This document shows, piece by piece, positions 1-9,213 of a DNA stretch of 20,958 bases. How positions within the stretch are numbered: the first letter of the stretch is position 1; every line of letters begins with the position of its first letter. The stretch is from assembly GCA_003024985.2 (NCBI GenBank), contig PXIH01S0008901.1; one strand, 5' to 3'. The notes beneath the pieces were generated by a model, which ran no database searches, was not told where the DNA came from, and was given only the letters and a program-made list of their open reading frames with translations. Source of the DNA: Euperipatoides rowelli. Its lineage: Eukaryota; Onychophora; Udeonychophora; Euonychophora; Peripatopsidae. Position numbers and translations under genes: made by a program.

Positions 1-426
1 ATATTAGAATTAGGAGAAAGGGAAATGACATTAACCTGTCTTCTACATGCCAGTATATTGCATGATCATTTAGTGAAGCAGTGAGTGTTATTCAAGCATT
101 ATATTAGAATGTAGTGAAGGGAGAAAGCATTCATTTAGTGAAGCAGAAGGGTTATATAAGTATTATCTTAGAATGAAGATAAGGAAGAATGACATTCATC
201 TGTTTGCTATATGCCAGTATCTTTTATGCTGATTTATTGAAGCAGGGAGTGTTGTACAAACAATCTCAGAATGAGAAGGGATAATGACATTGGTCTGTCT
301 TCTAAATGCCAATATCTTTCAATATTACTTAGTGAAGCATTATTTTAGAAGAGATAATGGCATTGAACTGTTCACTATATGTCAGTTCCTTACATACTCA
401 TTTAGTGAAGCAGTGAAGTATTGAAT
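1..426. repeat. degenerate tandem repeat, about 80-105 bp unit, about 5 copies
   Basis: Recurring blocks appear in the same order: ATATTAGAAT, AATGACATT, CTGT.T.CTATATGCCAGTAT, and ATTTAGTGAAGCAG with GAGTGTT. Copies begin near 1, 104, 168, 266 and 342. The second lacks the central block. Divergence between copies is high, so the array is old. It reaches the left edge and may continue. It lies in the SCAPER intron downstream of the last exon in the window. Confidence 0.75.
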
Positions 427-864
427 AAGGTCAAGTGAGAAACAAAATGAGATCTGTTATCTTATTTGGTCATTCTCCCTTGTACATGAAATAAAGTAAA
501 ATTCACATAAGAACATGAGGTGCTTTTGAGGACCAATGGGTAACCAGGAGAAAAATGGCTCTAACAATTTTAAATATAAACAAGTAACTTTATGATGAGA
601 AATAAAAAAAATAGAGGTGTAAATACACCTTAAATCCAACTGGGCCACCAAATCTAATCTGCTGACTTTAGGCACACATATTTAGACAAACAATAAATTA
701 TAGATAAATTTTCAAATTTTAAAGATAAACTAAAAATATTTTGAGTAAATTTATATACAGTATATAAATAAAATTAATTATCAGCGCAAATTTAATCTTA
801 AACAACAATCATTACAGTTTAATAATCCTGGTATCATAATTTCAAATTTATGAATAGAAGGAAC
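427..864 (-). other. intron sequence, no feature recognised
   Basis: AT-rich intron downstream of the 865-1051 exon. A 72-codon minus-strand frame at 457-675 has no recognisable motif, no splice support and composition like the surrounding intron, so it is not called. A TATACAGTATATA near-palindrome lies around 753. Confidence 0.5.
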
Positions 865-1051
865 TTGCATTATTATCATTTTCAGGTTCTGTGTCCGTTT
901 CATCAAGTTCTTTTACTTCTGCGCTTTCTTCTATTTCTAATTCTTTGGCAAGATTTTCTTCCTCCTGAATTACAGATTCCAATACTTGTTCTTGGGCCTG
1001 TTCAAGCTGACTAGCAAGATTTTCTTCTTCTTCCAAAGCTGTTGCAACTGC
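865..1051 (-). CDS. SCAPER: SCAPER exon (fifth in window), Glu-rich helix; 3' splice border uncertain
   Basis: The acceptor is TTCTAG (CT at 1052-1053), and the exon starts in phase 0 with AVATALEEEENLASQ. It holds about 61 codons ending near DTEPENDNN. A repeated EEENLA pattern about 25 residues apart predicts an amphipathic Glu-rich helix. The human protein has a matching run of ...ELADRLEKANEEAIAS..., an EEEQL repeat and then ETDNDSD. Two donors are possible. A GT at 864-863 (GTTCCT, weak) gives 187 nt ending in phase 1. A GC donor at 868-867 (GCAAGT, close to the GC-AG consensus) gives 183 nt ending in phase 0. Without either, the frame stops at a TAA near 848. The next exon lies left of position 1. 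Confidence 0.88.
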
Positions 1052-1241
1052 CTAGAATTCAAAAATTTAAAAGGACTAGGTAAAAAATACTAGCATATTT
1101 AGAGAATGATTTCATTTTGAAGTAATAAAAATAATAATTTTAAAAATTGTAATAATAATGATAATAAAAATAACGTAACGATTCCGCAGACTACTTGCTC
1201 TCATTTAAGACAAGGAACTAAAAATATTAGGTCACATGTCG

Positions 1242-1261
1242 GGACACCCTTCGGGGTCTCC
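1242..1261. other. GC-rich hairpin with TTCG loop
   Basis: GGACACCC (1242-1249), TTCG (1250-1253) and GGGTCTCC (1254-1261) form an 8-bp stem with one C-C mismatch around a stable tetraloop sequence. It is conspicuous because the surrounding intron is very AT-rich. No function can be assigned. It may be a fragment of an unidentified repeat. Confidence 0.5.
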
Positions 1262-1714
1262 AATTTTAGGAAAACATTCTATATATAAGGCTTGATTTAA
1301 TTCAATATAATTTATATACAAATCAAAAACCACAATGTGTGAGACTAGAAATGAGAGAAGAAAGAACTCACTAAAAACAACTATAAAAAGAATAAAGGTA
1401 CTGTAATTCCTTTTGAAATAAAATTTTTATTTTTCATTATTTTAATTATCAACACTAATAATAATAATACATATTACTGTTGAAAAAGAATAATGAGTTA
1501 CATTACTATAACATACTACATAAATAACAAATGTATTCCAATTCTGTTAAAAACTGTAATAAATATAACAGTAAATTGTATTTAATGCACAATATGCCAT
1601 TCATAAAGAATTGGCCAGGCCTTACGATAGAGGATGGGTTATCTCGTCAGGCATAAAATGTCATCTATGAATGCTGCCCCTATTTCATGCCCAAAATTAT
1701 AGGACTGCACATTC

Positions 1715-2115
1715 GCCAAATAAGTGTGCCACCATCAACTTTAGCCCTTTGATTCAATTTTAAGGAAATTCTCAAGCTAGTCAGTTAAGTGTGCACTTTC
1801 ACATTTTATTGGGGGGAGGGCATGTGCATTTAAAAGACTTCATATAATATCCATGGAAGTGCACCCACACAACCATTTTGGATTTTAATGTTACTTTTTT
1901 GTGGTTAAAGCCTGACAAGTGTGCCTTCAAGTTGCCATGTTAATTTTTTTAATTTCAGATTTTGAGCTAAATAAATGTGCCCGTTTCAAAAGCTGACATT
2001 GAAAGAAATTCAGAACTGGTCATGAAAAGTGGCTGGTACCGTATTCATATTATGATGCAAGACAGGAAATATAAGTTTTTCAACGAATGACTAAACAAAT
2101 AAGTATGCACAAGCA
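1715..2115. repeat. dispersed degenerate motif AATAAGTGTGCC
   Basis: Variants of AAATAAGTGTGCC recur near 1718, 1784 (with CACTTTCACATTTTAT after it), 1912, 1968 and 2097 (with GGTTCACATTTTAT after it). The spacing is irregular, 55-130 bp. This looks like an eroded tandem repeat or part of an unknown interspersed element. The rest of 1054-2985 holds no other recognised feature. Confidence 0.4.
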
Positions 2116-2994
2116 CTTGGTTCACATTTTATGGTATACATAAATACATACATAATACAATCATGGAACTAAATAAATTAGTCACTGGTGTAATTATCTA
2201 GAAGTATAGCAAGTGCATTTAAAACTTAACAATCCTGCTTTAATACAAATGGCAGATACATACTGTAGCTCTAAGTTAGAATATGTATTTTATTTTTTTT
2301 TCACTAGCTATTAATTTGATATAAAAGAAAATTAATGCTGATTTCAATGTCATGTTTTAATATGAAATTAAGCAAATTTACATAGAAAAATCCTAAACAC
2401 GATATTAGTCTAAAAATACAGTATGTTATAAACTATGCATTGTTTAATAATTAACAATAGTTTAATTCATTCTTTGTTTTGTATTATTACTTATAGAGGG
2501 CAGCACTATAAGAACACTTATTGTTATCATAGCATTACATGACAATGTACTGCTCATGTCTTCACCTTTATGATTCTCTATTAGAGATAATTCCCTATTC
2601 TTATTAAAGCTCTGTTCTAATTAAAACTATTTCTCTCAAGCTAAAACTCAGCTTGTTTATTTGTTTAAAATCAATAAAAACAACACCAAGCTCGATAAAT
2701 GTAAAAAGTCTAAAATTTCAATCAATATCTTAACCCTTTTATTTCACAAATAATTTTCAGGAAAATTTAAAAGATGTCATTGACTATTAGGCCACTTAAT
2801 GTATAAAATGAAATCACAAGGGAATAAACTTATAGATTTCCTTAATTTAAATTTTTAATGCTGATTTCAAATCTAAAAAAAGAGACCAAAAATACAATTT
2901 TTTTTAAGGACATACAATTTTTATTACTTATATAAAAATTACACAAAATCACAAAGGTTAGATGAGCTTAAAAGTATAAAATAAATTTATTTCT

Positions 2995-3352
2995 GCCACA
3001 CAAATTGTATCATATTGGGTGAGCAAAATAAAAATGGTGGCAACACAAATTGTATCAAAATTGTGTGTGCATAATAAAGGTGGTGGCAACACAAATTGTA
3101 TCAGATTGGGTGGCTAAATAAGAGGTGGCAACACAAATTGTATCAGATTGGGTGTGCAAAATAAGAGNAAATAAGAGGTGGCAACACAAATTGTATCAGA
3201 TTGGGTGTGCAAAATAAGAGGTAGAAACAAAAAAATTGTATCAAATTGAATGTGCAAAATAAAAGGAGTGGCAGGCAATTGTGCTTCTCAGTTAAATATT
3301 CCCAGACCTTTTATTTTGCACACTCAATCTGATATGTGTTGCCACCTTTTTT
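2995..3352. repeat. 44-bp tandem repeat array with a terminal inverted copy
   Basis: About six head-to-tail units of 40-50 bp carry GGTGGCAACACAAATTGTAT followed by CAGATTGGGTGTGCAAAATA. They run from about 2995 to 3280. At 3308-3352 the same unit appears in the opposite orientation (TTTTGCACACTCAATCTGAT, then GTGTTGCCACC). RNA from either strand could fold the last direct copy onto it. One unit contains an N at 3168 and a short local duplication. Confidence 0.8.
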
Positions 3353-3789
3353 ATTGTGCAAAAAAATCTTTATTTAAAGTTCTGTGCATCTAGCTGCACA
3401 TGTTGTGGTCCAATCACTTTTGTTACCTCATGTCTACTTTTAACATATGCCCTTAATAGGGTTAGCATCTAGGACCTTTGTATGAGCCACAGACATTTTT
3501 TGCAAGTTTAGTGCATCTATTGGTCTGTTTTCCACTTTGTAGCCATGTTTGTACAAATTATATAGAATACAATTGTCACTAGGCATTAAAATATGTCCAA
3601 AATTTCAGATCAATAACCTTATAAGAAATGGAGTTATAATCCAACAAAGATTCTTATCTTTATGATTACAATATAACTTAACTTATGAACCAAAAATCGA
3701 ATCCACAAACCATTTGCTGCAATTTGTTTATCAACTCAAGCATTTATTTTTGTTGTTCAGTAGATGGTAATAGGACCTNTTTTTTTTTG

Positions 3790-4192
3790 TTGAGAAGTCC
3801 ATCAATGGCTTGATCTACCAGGATTTATTAAAATCTTTGTCATTCCTCAGCTTGAGCAACTTTCACCCCGTGTTTTTTTCAACAGGACGGTACGCCACCA
3901 CATTAGTGTAGCTGTTCGTCAGGTTTTGAATGTATCATTCCCAGACATGTGGATCATACGAAATGGACCCACACCTTGGCTACCTGACAAAAACCCACTT
4001 AATTTTTTTGTGGGGTTATATTAAGGACATGGTTTACCACACACCTGTACCAAATCTTACTGTCCTTAAGACTTGAATAGCAGGCACCATAGATAACGTG
4101 ACGAAGGATATGCTGTCAAACATACGACATGAAATTGAGTTTCACCTCGATATGCTGCGAGCAACAAAAGGGACACATATAGAGACCTACTA
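3790..4192 (+). pseudogene. dead mariner/IS630-type transposase fragment (C-terminal catalytic part)
   Basis: Conceptual translation with frameshifts gives the usual order of an IS630/Tc1-mariner transposase C-terminal half. QQDGTPPH at 3880-3903 holds the second catalytic Asp (3886-3888). It is followed by WIIRNGPTPWLPDKNPLNFF with the third acidic residue at 3986-3988, then FLWGYIKDMVYHTPVPNL, and finally EIEFHLDMLRATKGTHIE near 4130-4185. The 100 nt between the two acidic codons fits the mariner-type spacing of about 34 residues. At least two frameshifts and an in-frame stop show it is inactive. The N-terminal half and terminal inverted repeats were not found. The only N-terminal hint is INGLIYQDLL near 3800. 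The N at 3779 and T-run there blur the left border. Confidence 0.8.
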
Positions 4193-4561
4193 ATGACATA
4201 TAAAAAAAAACATTGAATTTGTTAAACAAATTGTAGCAAACGGATTGTTATCATTAAGGTAATTATTATCGGATAGACCGTAGTACCAAATGCAAAATTT
4301 TGGGTAGAAACAACAAGATATAAATTTTTAAAAAAAATAAATCCTGCATATTTTTAAACAAATTTACGAGACTAGATACAAATAATTTGTGAAGGTTCAA
4401 AATGCATCAGTAATGTTTGAATCTAATATTATATAGTAATTATATTGTAAAATCGTCCCTACAAATTGAACACTTAATAAAAATGATTTTGTCTTTCTAG
4501 CCGAAGATTATTTTTACATATTCCTTCAACTTTGAAAGAAACATTGTAATTTATCACTTAC

Positions 4562-5193
4562 ACTATCTAATTTAGTGACCATTTCTTCCTCTTCTTCCGT
4601 ATCAGCATGTTCTGTTAGCGTACCCATATCTTCATCGGGAGATTTCCTAAGTGTTTCTTTCAGATTTGAGTTGTTTGGCAGTGAGTCAGGATTCATTTCA
4701 GTAGAAATATTTGGCATAGATGTAGCCTTCAAAGAAGAATCAATCAATTTAGAAGACACAATTGATTTATTACCGTCCACTTTTGACGGTGGCAAATTTT
4801 CTTTGGTCTGTTCAATATCATGTTTTTCTGGTTCTCTTTTCTCATCGAGCATGATGAGGGTAGGAAGGGACTGACTAGTGTTCGGCCGACTCTGTTTCTC
4901 TTTGATAAGTTTAAATTGTTTCTTTGAGGGCTTTTCGGAATCGTCCTTATTGGCAATTAGATTTGTTTTAATACTTCCAGGTTTAATAGAATTAATAGAA
5001 TTGTGGAATGTTAGAGAAGATCTAATTTTGTTATTAGCTAAATTAGGTGGTTTATTCTGAGAATGAGGAGAAATCCTTTGGACTTTGGCCCCTGATGAAG
5101 AAAGTTGAGGTTTAATGGATGTTTTATGACAAGGAGAATTGCGTAACTTTGGCCTACTTCTCTGAACAGTTTCCCAGCCATCGTCTGAATCAT
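4562..5193 (-). CDS. SCAPER: SCAPER exon (fourth in window), GWETVQR motif and disordered linker
   Basis: The exon is 632 nt, the largest in the window. The acceptor is TTTTACAG (CT at 5194-5195) and the donor a consensus GTAAGT (4561 down to 4556). Two bases finish an Asp codon (G|AT), then 210 codons begin DSDDGWETVQRSRPK and end MVTKLDS in phase 0. D.GWETVQR.RP is strongly conserved in SCAPER. The remaining residues are low complexity: basic Ser/Pro/Asn-rich first, acidic at the end (EEEEEM). That fits the long poorly conserved linker between the GWETVQR motif and the Glu-rich helix in vertebrates, which has a similar length of about 200 residues. The open frame on minus that reads past the donor, and two plus-strand frames here, are artefacts of the exon. 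Confidence 0.94.
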
Positions 5194-6085
5194 CTGTAAA
5201 ATTTAAATATAAAATAGGTTAGGCTACTATTTGTTACTATTGCAGTAAATAATGATTTCAATTTTATTTTACAAACAAAACTGTATCAAAATGTACAAAT
5301 CACAATATAATATAATTACAATAAAAAGTAAATAATTAGACAATGTAATACAATTTTGATGTAAAGTGAAATTGCAGGACCAAGAAATCAGAATTAAATT
5401 TATGGACATCAGTGAATGCGTGTCTGTGTGAGAGTGAATGTCTGTGCAAGACTATGTTAGTGTGCTTGTGTATTTACAGTATAATTGTATATCAGTGTTT
5501 TTTAAACTCCTGAGACTCATGAACCATTCCATTCTTACTGAGAAAGTCATGGACTTCCCATTAGAGTATTATGTTCACCATTTTTTCTAGTAATATGATG
5601 AAGCAAATTGTCAAAATGAGGAATATTATTTACACCTTAATTTAATTTGTTAAAAAGATAATTTGGACCATTTAACAAATTGGTGACGAGTGTAGCTGAC
5701 TATGATGATTGACTATTTTTTTTATTCGAGGCTCAATATTTATGCTCTTCAGGCAAAGAGTCAGCTACATAACTAGCCTGTTTGTCTTCAGAGGTTCAAG
5801 ACCGACTAAGACTGAGAAGTTGAATTCACATGATATTTTTAATTTTACTAAACTTAGCCACATTGTGCCTTAATTTTGTTTTTAGTCTTCCCGTTTTCAG
5901 CCATTTATTCAAAATTCATGACAGAGAGAAAACAATGAGAACATCAAAAAGGCAAGAAAATGGCAATACAAATCAATGTAATGCAATTTGACATGAGCAT
6001 GATCAGCAGCTAAAAACTGACAATTCCTTTGTAATTAAATGCAATTTCAAAACAAGATATCACCATTTGTTTTGATCTGGACTTC
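5194..6085 (-). other. intron, GT-rich patch, possible hAT terminus, small inverted repeat
   Basis: A GTGTGTGT-like low-complexity patch occupies about 5410-5475. CAGTGTTTTTTAAACTCC at 5493-5510 looks like the left end of a hAT-type element, but no matching right end was found, so it is at most a truncated copy. TGTAGCTGACT (5692-5702) and AGTCAGCTACA (5759-5769) form an 11-bp perfect inverted repeat. Nothing else is recognised here. Confidence 0.4.
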
Positions 6086-6410
6086 TAGGGTCTGGTGGGG
6101 GTAAAATAGTTATAAAATTGGCTTGTTTTGTATTCCTTCACAGTTTGTAAAAAATATATTTGAGCTATTGTCAAAATATTAATGTTAGGTTTGCAATTGT
6201 ATTATTCTCGTCATATTTCAGAATTTATTTTTTTTAACATTGATAGCAATATTAGACCCTAATACCAAAGTTTTTGAAAAAAAGGAAATAAATTATTTTA
6301 CCCCATGGTGTGGGGTAAAATAAGTATCTATGGGGTACAATAGATAGGCCTACACCTGTTTTAATACAATAAACTGTTTTTTTTTAATTATTATATTAAA
6401 AAACAAATTT

Positions 6411-6971
6411 TCTCTGTGTGTCTGTCATTCCGTCTGTCAGTCCGTCATTCCGAACTCTTTAAATTGAATTTTCTCCCCAAAGATTTGTCCAATTGACTTG
6501 CGTTTTTTTGCGTTAGGTTGGTTTTAATGGTCAGAAAATGTCACTTCCTGTTATAGAACAAAATACAAGATGACCGACTTACGGGTCCTGTTTCTTATAG
6601 GTTTAAGGCTTTTTTACCGGAAATGATGTCATATTATGATGTATTATGGGATATATGCTTACCCATAATACAGAGCCAATCCAAGATGGCCGACTTCAGG
6701 TTTCAAATGCTCCAATGAAGGTGAAATTTGAAATTTGTGTTACCCTAGAGGTCTAGAATATGTGTCTAAAAGGTCAAGGTCCTAGGTGGTCACATGGGGG
6801 TGCTAGAGGGGCCCCAAAATCGAAAAGTTGAAATTTGAAAAATACTTAGTGTAGACAATGAAAATAGACTTGGACATTTTTTTTTTGGGGGGATGGGGGG
6901 AGGAGCAAATAAAATGGAAGTGTTTAGCATAGTTCCAAACATGTCCGTCGATTTCGACGGGTTTTTACTAG
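6411..6971 (+). mobile_element. Helitron-like non-autonomous element (3' end clear, 5' end uncertain)
   Basis: The right end has the Helitron 3' signature. A perfect 7-bp hairpin, CCGTCGA (6945-6951) and TCGACGG (6954-6960), is followed by a short T-rich spacer and CTAG (6968-6971), and the next base is T. The presumed left end, TCTCTGTGTGTCTGTC at 6411, begins with TC as Helitrons do, but is preceded by T rather than A. A pyrimidine-rich CCGTCTGTCAGTCCGTC run follows, as in many invertebrate non-autonomous Helitrons. No Rep/helicase coding sequence is present. A 23-bp near-repeat (ACACCTGTTTTAATACAA...) lies on both sides, at about 6351 and 6991. Confidence 0.6.
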
Positions 6972-7026
6972 TACAAATTAAAAGAGTTCACACCTGTTTT
7001 TAATACAAATTAATAGAGTTCAAAGT
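6972..7026. repeat. 32-bp tandem duplication at the Helitron border
   Basis: TACAAATTAAAAGAGTTCA at 6972 and TACAAATTAATAGAGTTCA at 7004 are two successive copies of a 32-bp unit, separated by CACCTGTTTTTAA. The second half resembles sequence at 6351-6373 on the other side of the Helitron-like element. Confidence 0.6.
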
Positions 7027-7287
7027 TATTTTATTCAAAATATTCACAATAGCTAATGTTATCCTATCAGCAAAGAATACTGCCAGCCCCTTGACTGTAA
7101 TCTACTCCCGGTTTTACAACACAAAATAACACATTTAGGTTCAAATCAGCTTTCTTGATCTTTCTTGTCTTGCTAGTTCTCTTGTTTGCCCTCTACATTT
7201 ACCATATGTTGCAGACAACTATCTTCCCTAAAGTTTTATCTTTTCTTGCCAGGTGATTTGTCCTGCTTTGAGCTTGTTCAAATAATG

Positions 7288-7653
7288 AATTTTTTTTTTT
7301 TTAAATATATTTATTTACATCTATTTACAGGGTTATATATACAGTATATATTTGTGATTATTACAACCTTTTATCTCCGATATACACTCAACGTTTCTTC
7401 ATCTGCATTCTATCTTGACAATCAACTGTAATTAAGAGAATGGTTCTTTTTGAAGCGCACGATTCCCAGCTCCGGTCTTACCGTATTAAGACTCAGGGGA
7501 TCGGAAGACGCAATTCCTACACACAAAGACTTTAACGGTCTAGAGTATACAGAAAAATGCCCCCTGGCTCCCGGGAATCGAACCTGTCCCCAGGACTACA
7601 TGTCTGAGCACACAGCAGTCCAGGTTGTTATCCACTGGACCACTATGTCTTGA
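7288..7653 (-). mobile_element. tRNA-derived SINE
   Basis: On the minus strand the head carries a perfect RNA polymerase III A box, TGGTCCAGTGG (7632-7642), and a perfect B box, GGTTCGATTCC (7574-7584), 47 bp apart. These lie in a tRNA-like stretch that does not fold into a complete modern tRNA. A non-tRNA body of about 250 bp follows, and the element ends in an A-run (TTTAAAAAAAAA, complement of 7291-7302). Flanking CAAATAATG (7279-7287) and CAAATATTG (7654-7662) match at 8 of 9 positions and are a plausible target duplication. The family name is not recognised. The element sits inside the larger TA-flanked transposon. The 67-codon plus frame over the head is spurious. Confidence 0.85.
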
Positions 7654-7671
7654 CAAATATTGCAATTTTAT

Positions 7672-8184
7672 TTAACCCTTTCCATTCCACTCAAGTGTGT
7701 ATATAGAATTTTTTTTTTGGAGGGGGGCGGGGGGGGGTGGCAACCATATTCTTCCATCAGATTAGTAGGATATACAGTAGTTTCCTAGTAGGCCTATCCG
7801 GAGTTTTTAAAACGAAATCATTTTATCCCTCTGAATATGGTTGATTAGTGATAAACTATATTTAGAGTGATCATTCACTATTGCCTTTTTTGGCCACTAT
7901 GAGCGCTACTGTGCCAGTGTAAACATATTAAGAGGTAGATTTAACAACCTTGTATTTATCTTATTTTATTTTTATTTCCATTTTTTTTATGAAACTTGTA
8001 CTTGTAAAATTAATTAAATTATACCACACATTTTAATTTCAGAGGGGGCCGGGCCCCTTGCCCCCCCCCCCCCTCATAAATACACCCTTGACTCCACTGA
8101 CAGTAATATGAAGACATTTTTTCTTAAAATTAGAATCAGGGAATTTAAAAGAATGCAATTTTAATGTGGAGTGGAAAGGGTTAA
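7672..8184. mobile_element. TTAA-target MITE, family A, copy 1 (piggyBac-like), interrupted
   Basis: TTAA (7672-7675) and TTAA (8181-8184) flank ends CCCTTTCCATTCCACT and, read on minus, CCCTTTCCACTCCACAT. TTAA duplication with CCC ends is typical of piggyBac-type non-autonomous elements. The right interior (TCAGGGAATTTAAAAGAATG) is nearly identical to the copy at 17037-17269, which proves a shared family. The 505-bp body is enlarged by a 399-bp hAT-type insertion near the left end. What remains is shorter than the other copy, so there is also an internal deletion. Confidence 0.85.
7684..8098. mobile_element. hAT-type MITE nested within the TTAA MITE
   Basis: The element is 7692-8090. The left end CAAGTGTGTATATAG and the right end on minus CAAGGGTGTATTTATG form imperfect terminal repeats. 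The flanking octamers ATTCCACT (7684-7691) and ACTCCACT (8091-8098) match at 7 of 8 bases, the 8-bp duplication expected of hAT transposition. Removing the element and one octamer restores alignment to the uninterrupted family A copy (CCACTCCAATGACGGTATTA there, CCACTGACAGTAATATG here). G-runs and C-runs just inside each end (7720-7738, 8061-8073) extend the foldback. There is no coding capacity. Confidence 0.75.
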
Positions 8185-9205
8185 TATTAATTGAATTTTA
8201 TTTCTGTAGCTTTAAAACTCCCCTATTCTAATCTCTCTGGTTTTCCCTTTCTGGGTGGGTATCTGGATCTTTTGGTTTGCAGTCCTTTTAAAAATAATCT
8301 GAATGCCCCTCCCATCCCCCCCCCCCCCCAAGTTTGCCCTTAGCTCTTTCTCTCCAACCTTTTGGTGGGATTGGGACTGCCTTCAAGTCTCTCTTAGCCG
8401 TCAATCCAAATGAAGCTGTGTCTTTTATGATGCTCTGAAACTTTATGAATGTTCCATGTACTAAACTCCATGTACTAATTTGATTCCTTTTTCTTGTTTT
8501 GCCCGTTGAATCTTCTCTTCAGCATTTTTTTCTCTGTCTAATCCTTTCTTTTGCATTACCCAAAACTTTACAATCTTGTGTTTTGTTTTGATCTTGCCCC
8601 ATGATTTGCGCTTTTTATGTTGTTTAACTGTAGTAATTTTGTTCGCCTATCATGTTACGGTTTTGTCTCTATGGCTTTACCTTGGCACCCTATTTATCTT
8701 CTATTTTTTTACTTTTCGATTGAGCATTTCTTCTTTGCTTTAAACTTATTGTTTAAAGGTGATTGTTAGGCTACTCGTGGAATTGCCAATGTCCTCTTTG
8801 ATCCATATTTGGCTCTGAAGTCTTTGTTTACCATATTTCACATTAGTTTTAGACCTAATAGGCTTACTATAACTATTTTACCCCACATAAGTTTTTCTTA
8901 TATAAATTATTGATTTTTTCGTTTTTTGTATAAGTAAATATTAATAATTATTACTAAAGGAATATTCTACAAGTTTTAAAGTTTAAATGGTATTTTACTT
9001 AACTCTAATTTTTATAAATAAGTTTTTAACACCAAAAGCATTAAAACAGCAGGACAAGCTAGAATAAAATGGCTGCCATGGACAGCCATTCAGCAGAAAT
9101 TAATTAATTTATGAATAAAAATAATGCCATATAATCTAAAATAAATTTTTTAAAAAAATTTAGAAATAGTTTTTTTTTTCTAAAAGCAAACTATTCTACC
9201 CCACC
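8185..9205. other. interior of the TA-flanked element, no intact gene
   Basis: T-rich on plus, A-rich and Lys-codon-rich on minus. A C-run occupies about 8317-8329. No open frame with recognisable motifs was found. The complement of the terminal GGGGTAAAATA motif lies at 8872-8884. Confidence 0.5.
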
Positions 9206-9213
9206 TGACCCTA

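Larger units (their letters stand above)
6086..9213. mobile_element. TA-flanked inverted-repeat DNA transposon (Tc1/mariner/pogo-like), host of nested insertions
   Basis: The left end begins TA|GGGTCTGGTGGGGGTAAA (TA 6086-6087). The right end read on minus is TA|GGGTCAGGTGGGGTAGAA (TA 9212-9213). The outer 24 bp match with two substitutions and a one-base indel. TA target duplications point to the Tc1/mariner/pogo superfamily (inference from ends only). The core GGGGTAAAATA recurs below both ends: 6294-6322 has a perfect 11-bp palindrome, and 8872-8884 has the complement. The element is 3124 bp, but about 1.4 kb is accounted for by later insertions. The minus strand at 8500-8830 translates to Lys-rich interrupted pieces that could be a transposase tail. 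That is only a guess. Confidence 0.65.

Noticed and set aside
457-675. 72-codon minus ORF
   Set aside because: No family resemblance, intron-like composition and no link to the SCAPER reading frame.
4575-5060. Plus-strand ORFs of 99 and 60 codons
   Set aside because: They lie antisense to the well-supported SCAPER exon 4562-5193.
5493-5900. Complete hAT element starting CAGTGTTTTTTAAACT
   Set aside because: No matching inverted end or 8-bp duplication found downstream.
7565-7650. Functional tRNA gene on minus
   Set aside because: A and B boxes are perfect, but the stretch does not fold into a complete cloverleaf and continues into a SINE body with an A-tail.
8300-8850. Transposase tail (pogo/Jerky-like) on minus
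   Set aside because: The Lys-rich pieces could arise from A-rich sequence. No DDE motif or continuous similarity can be shown by eye.
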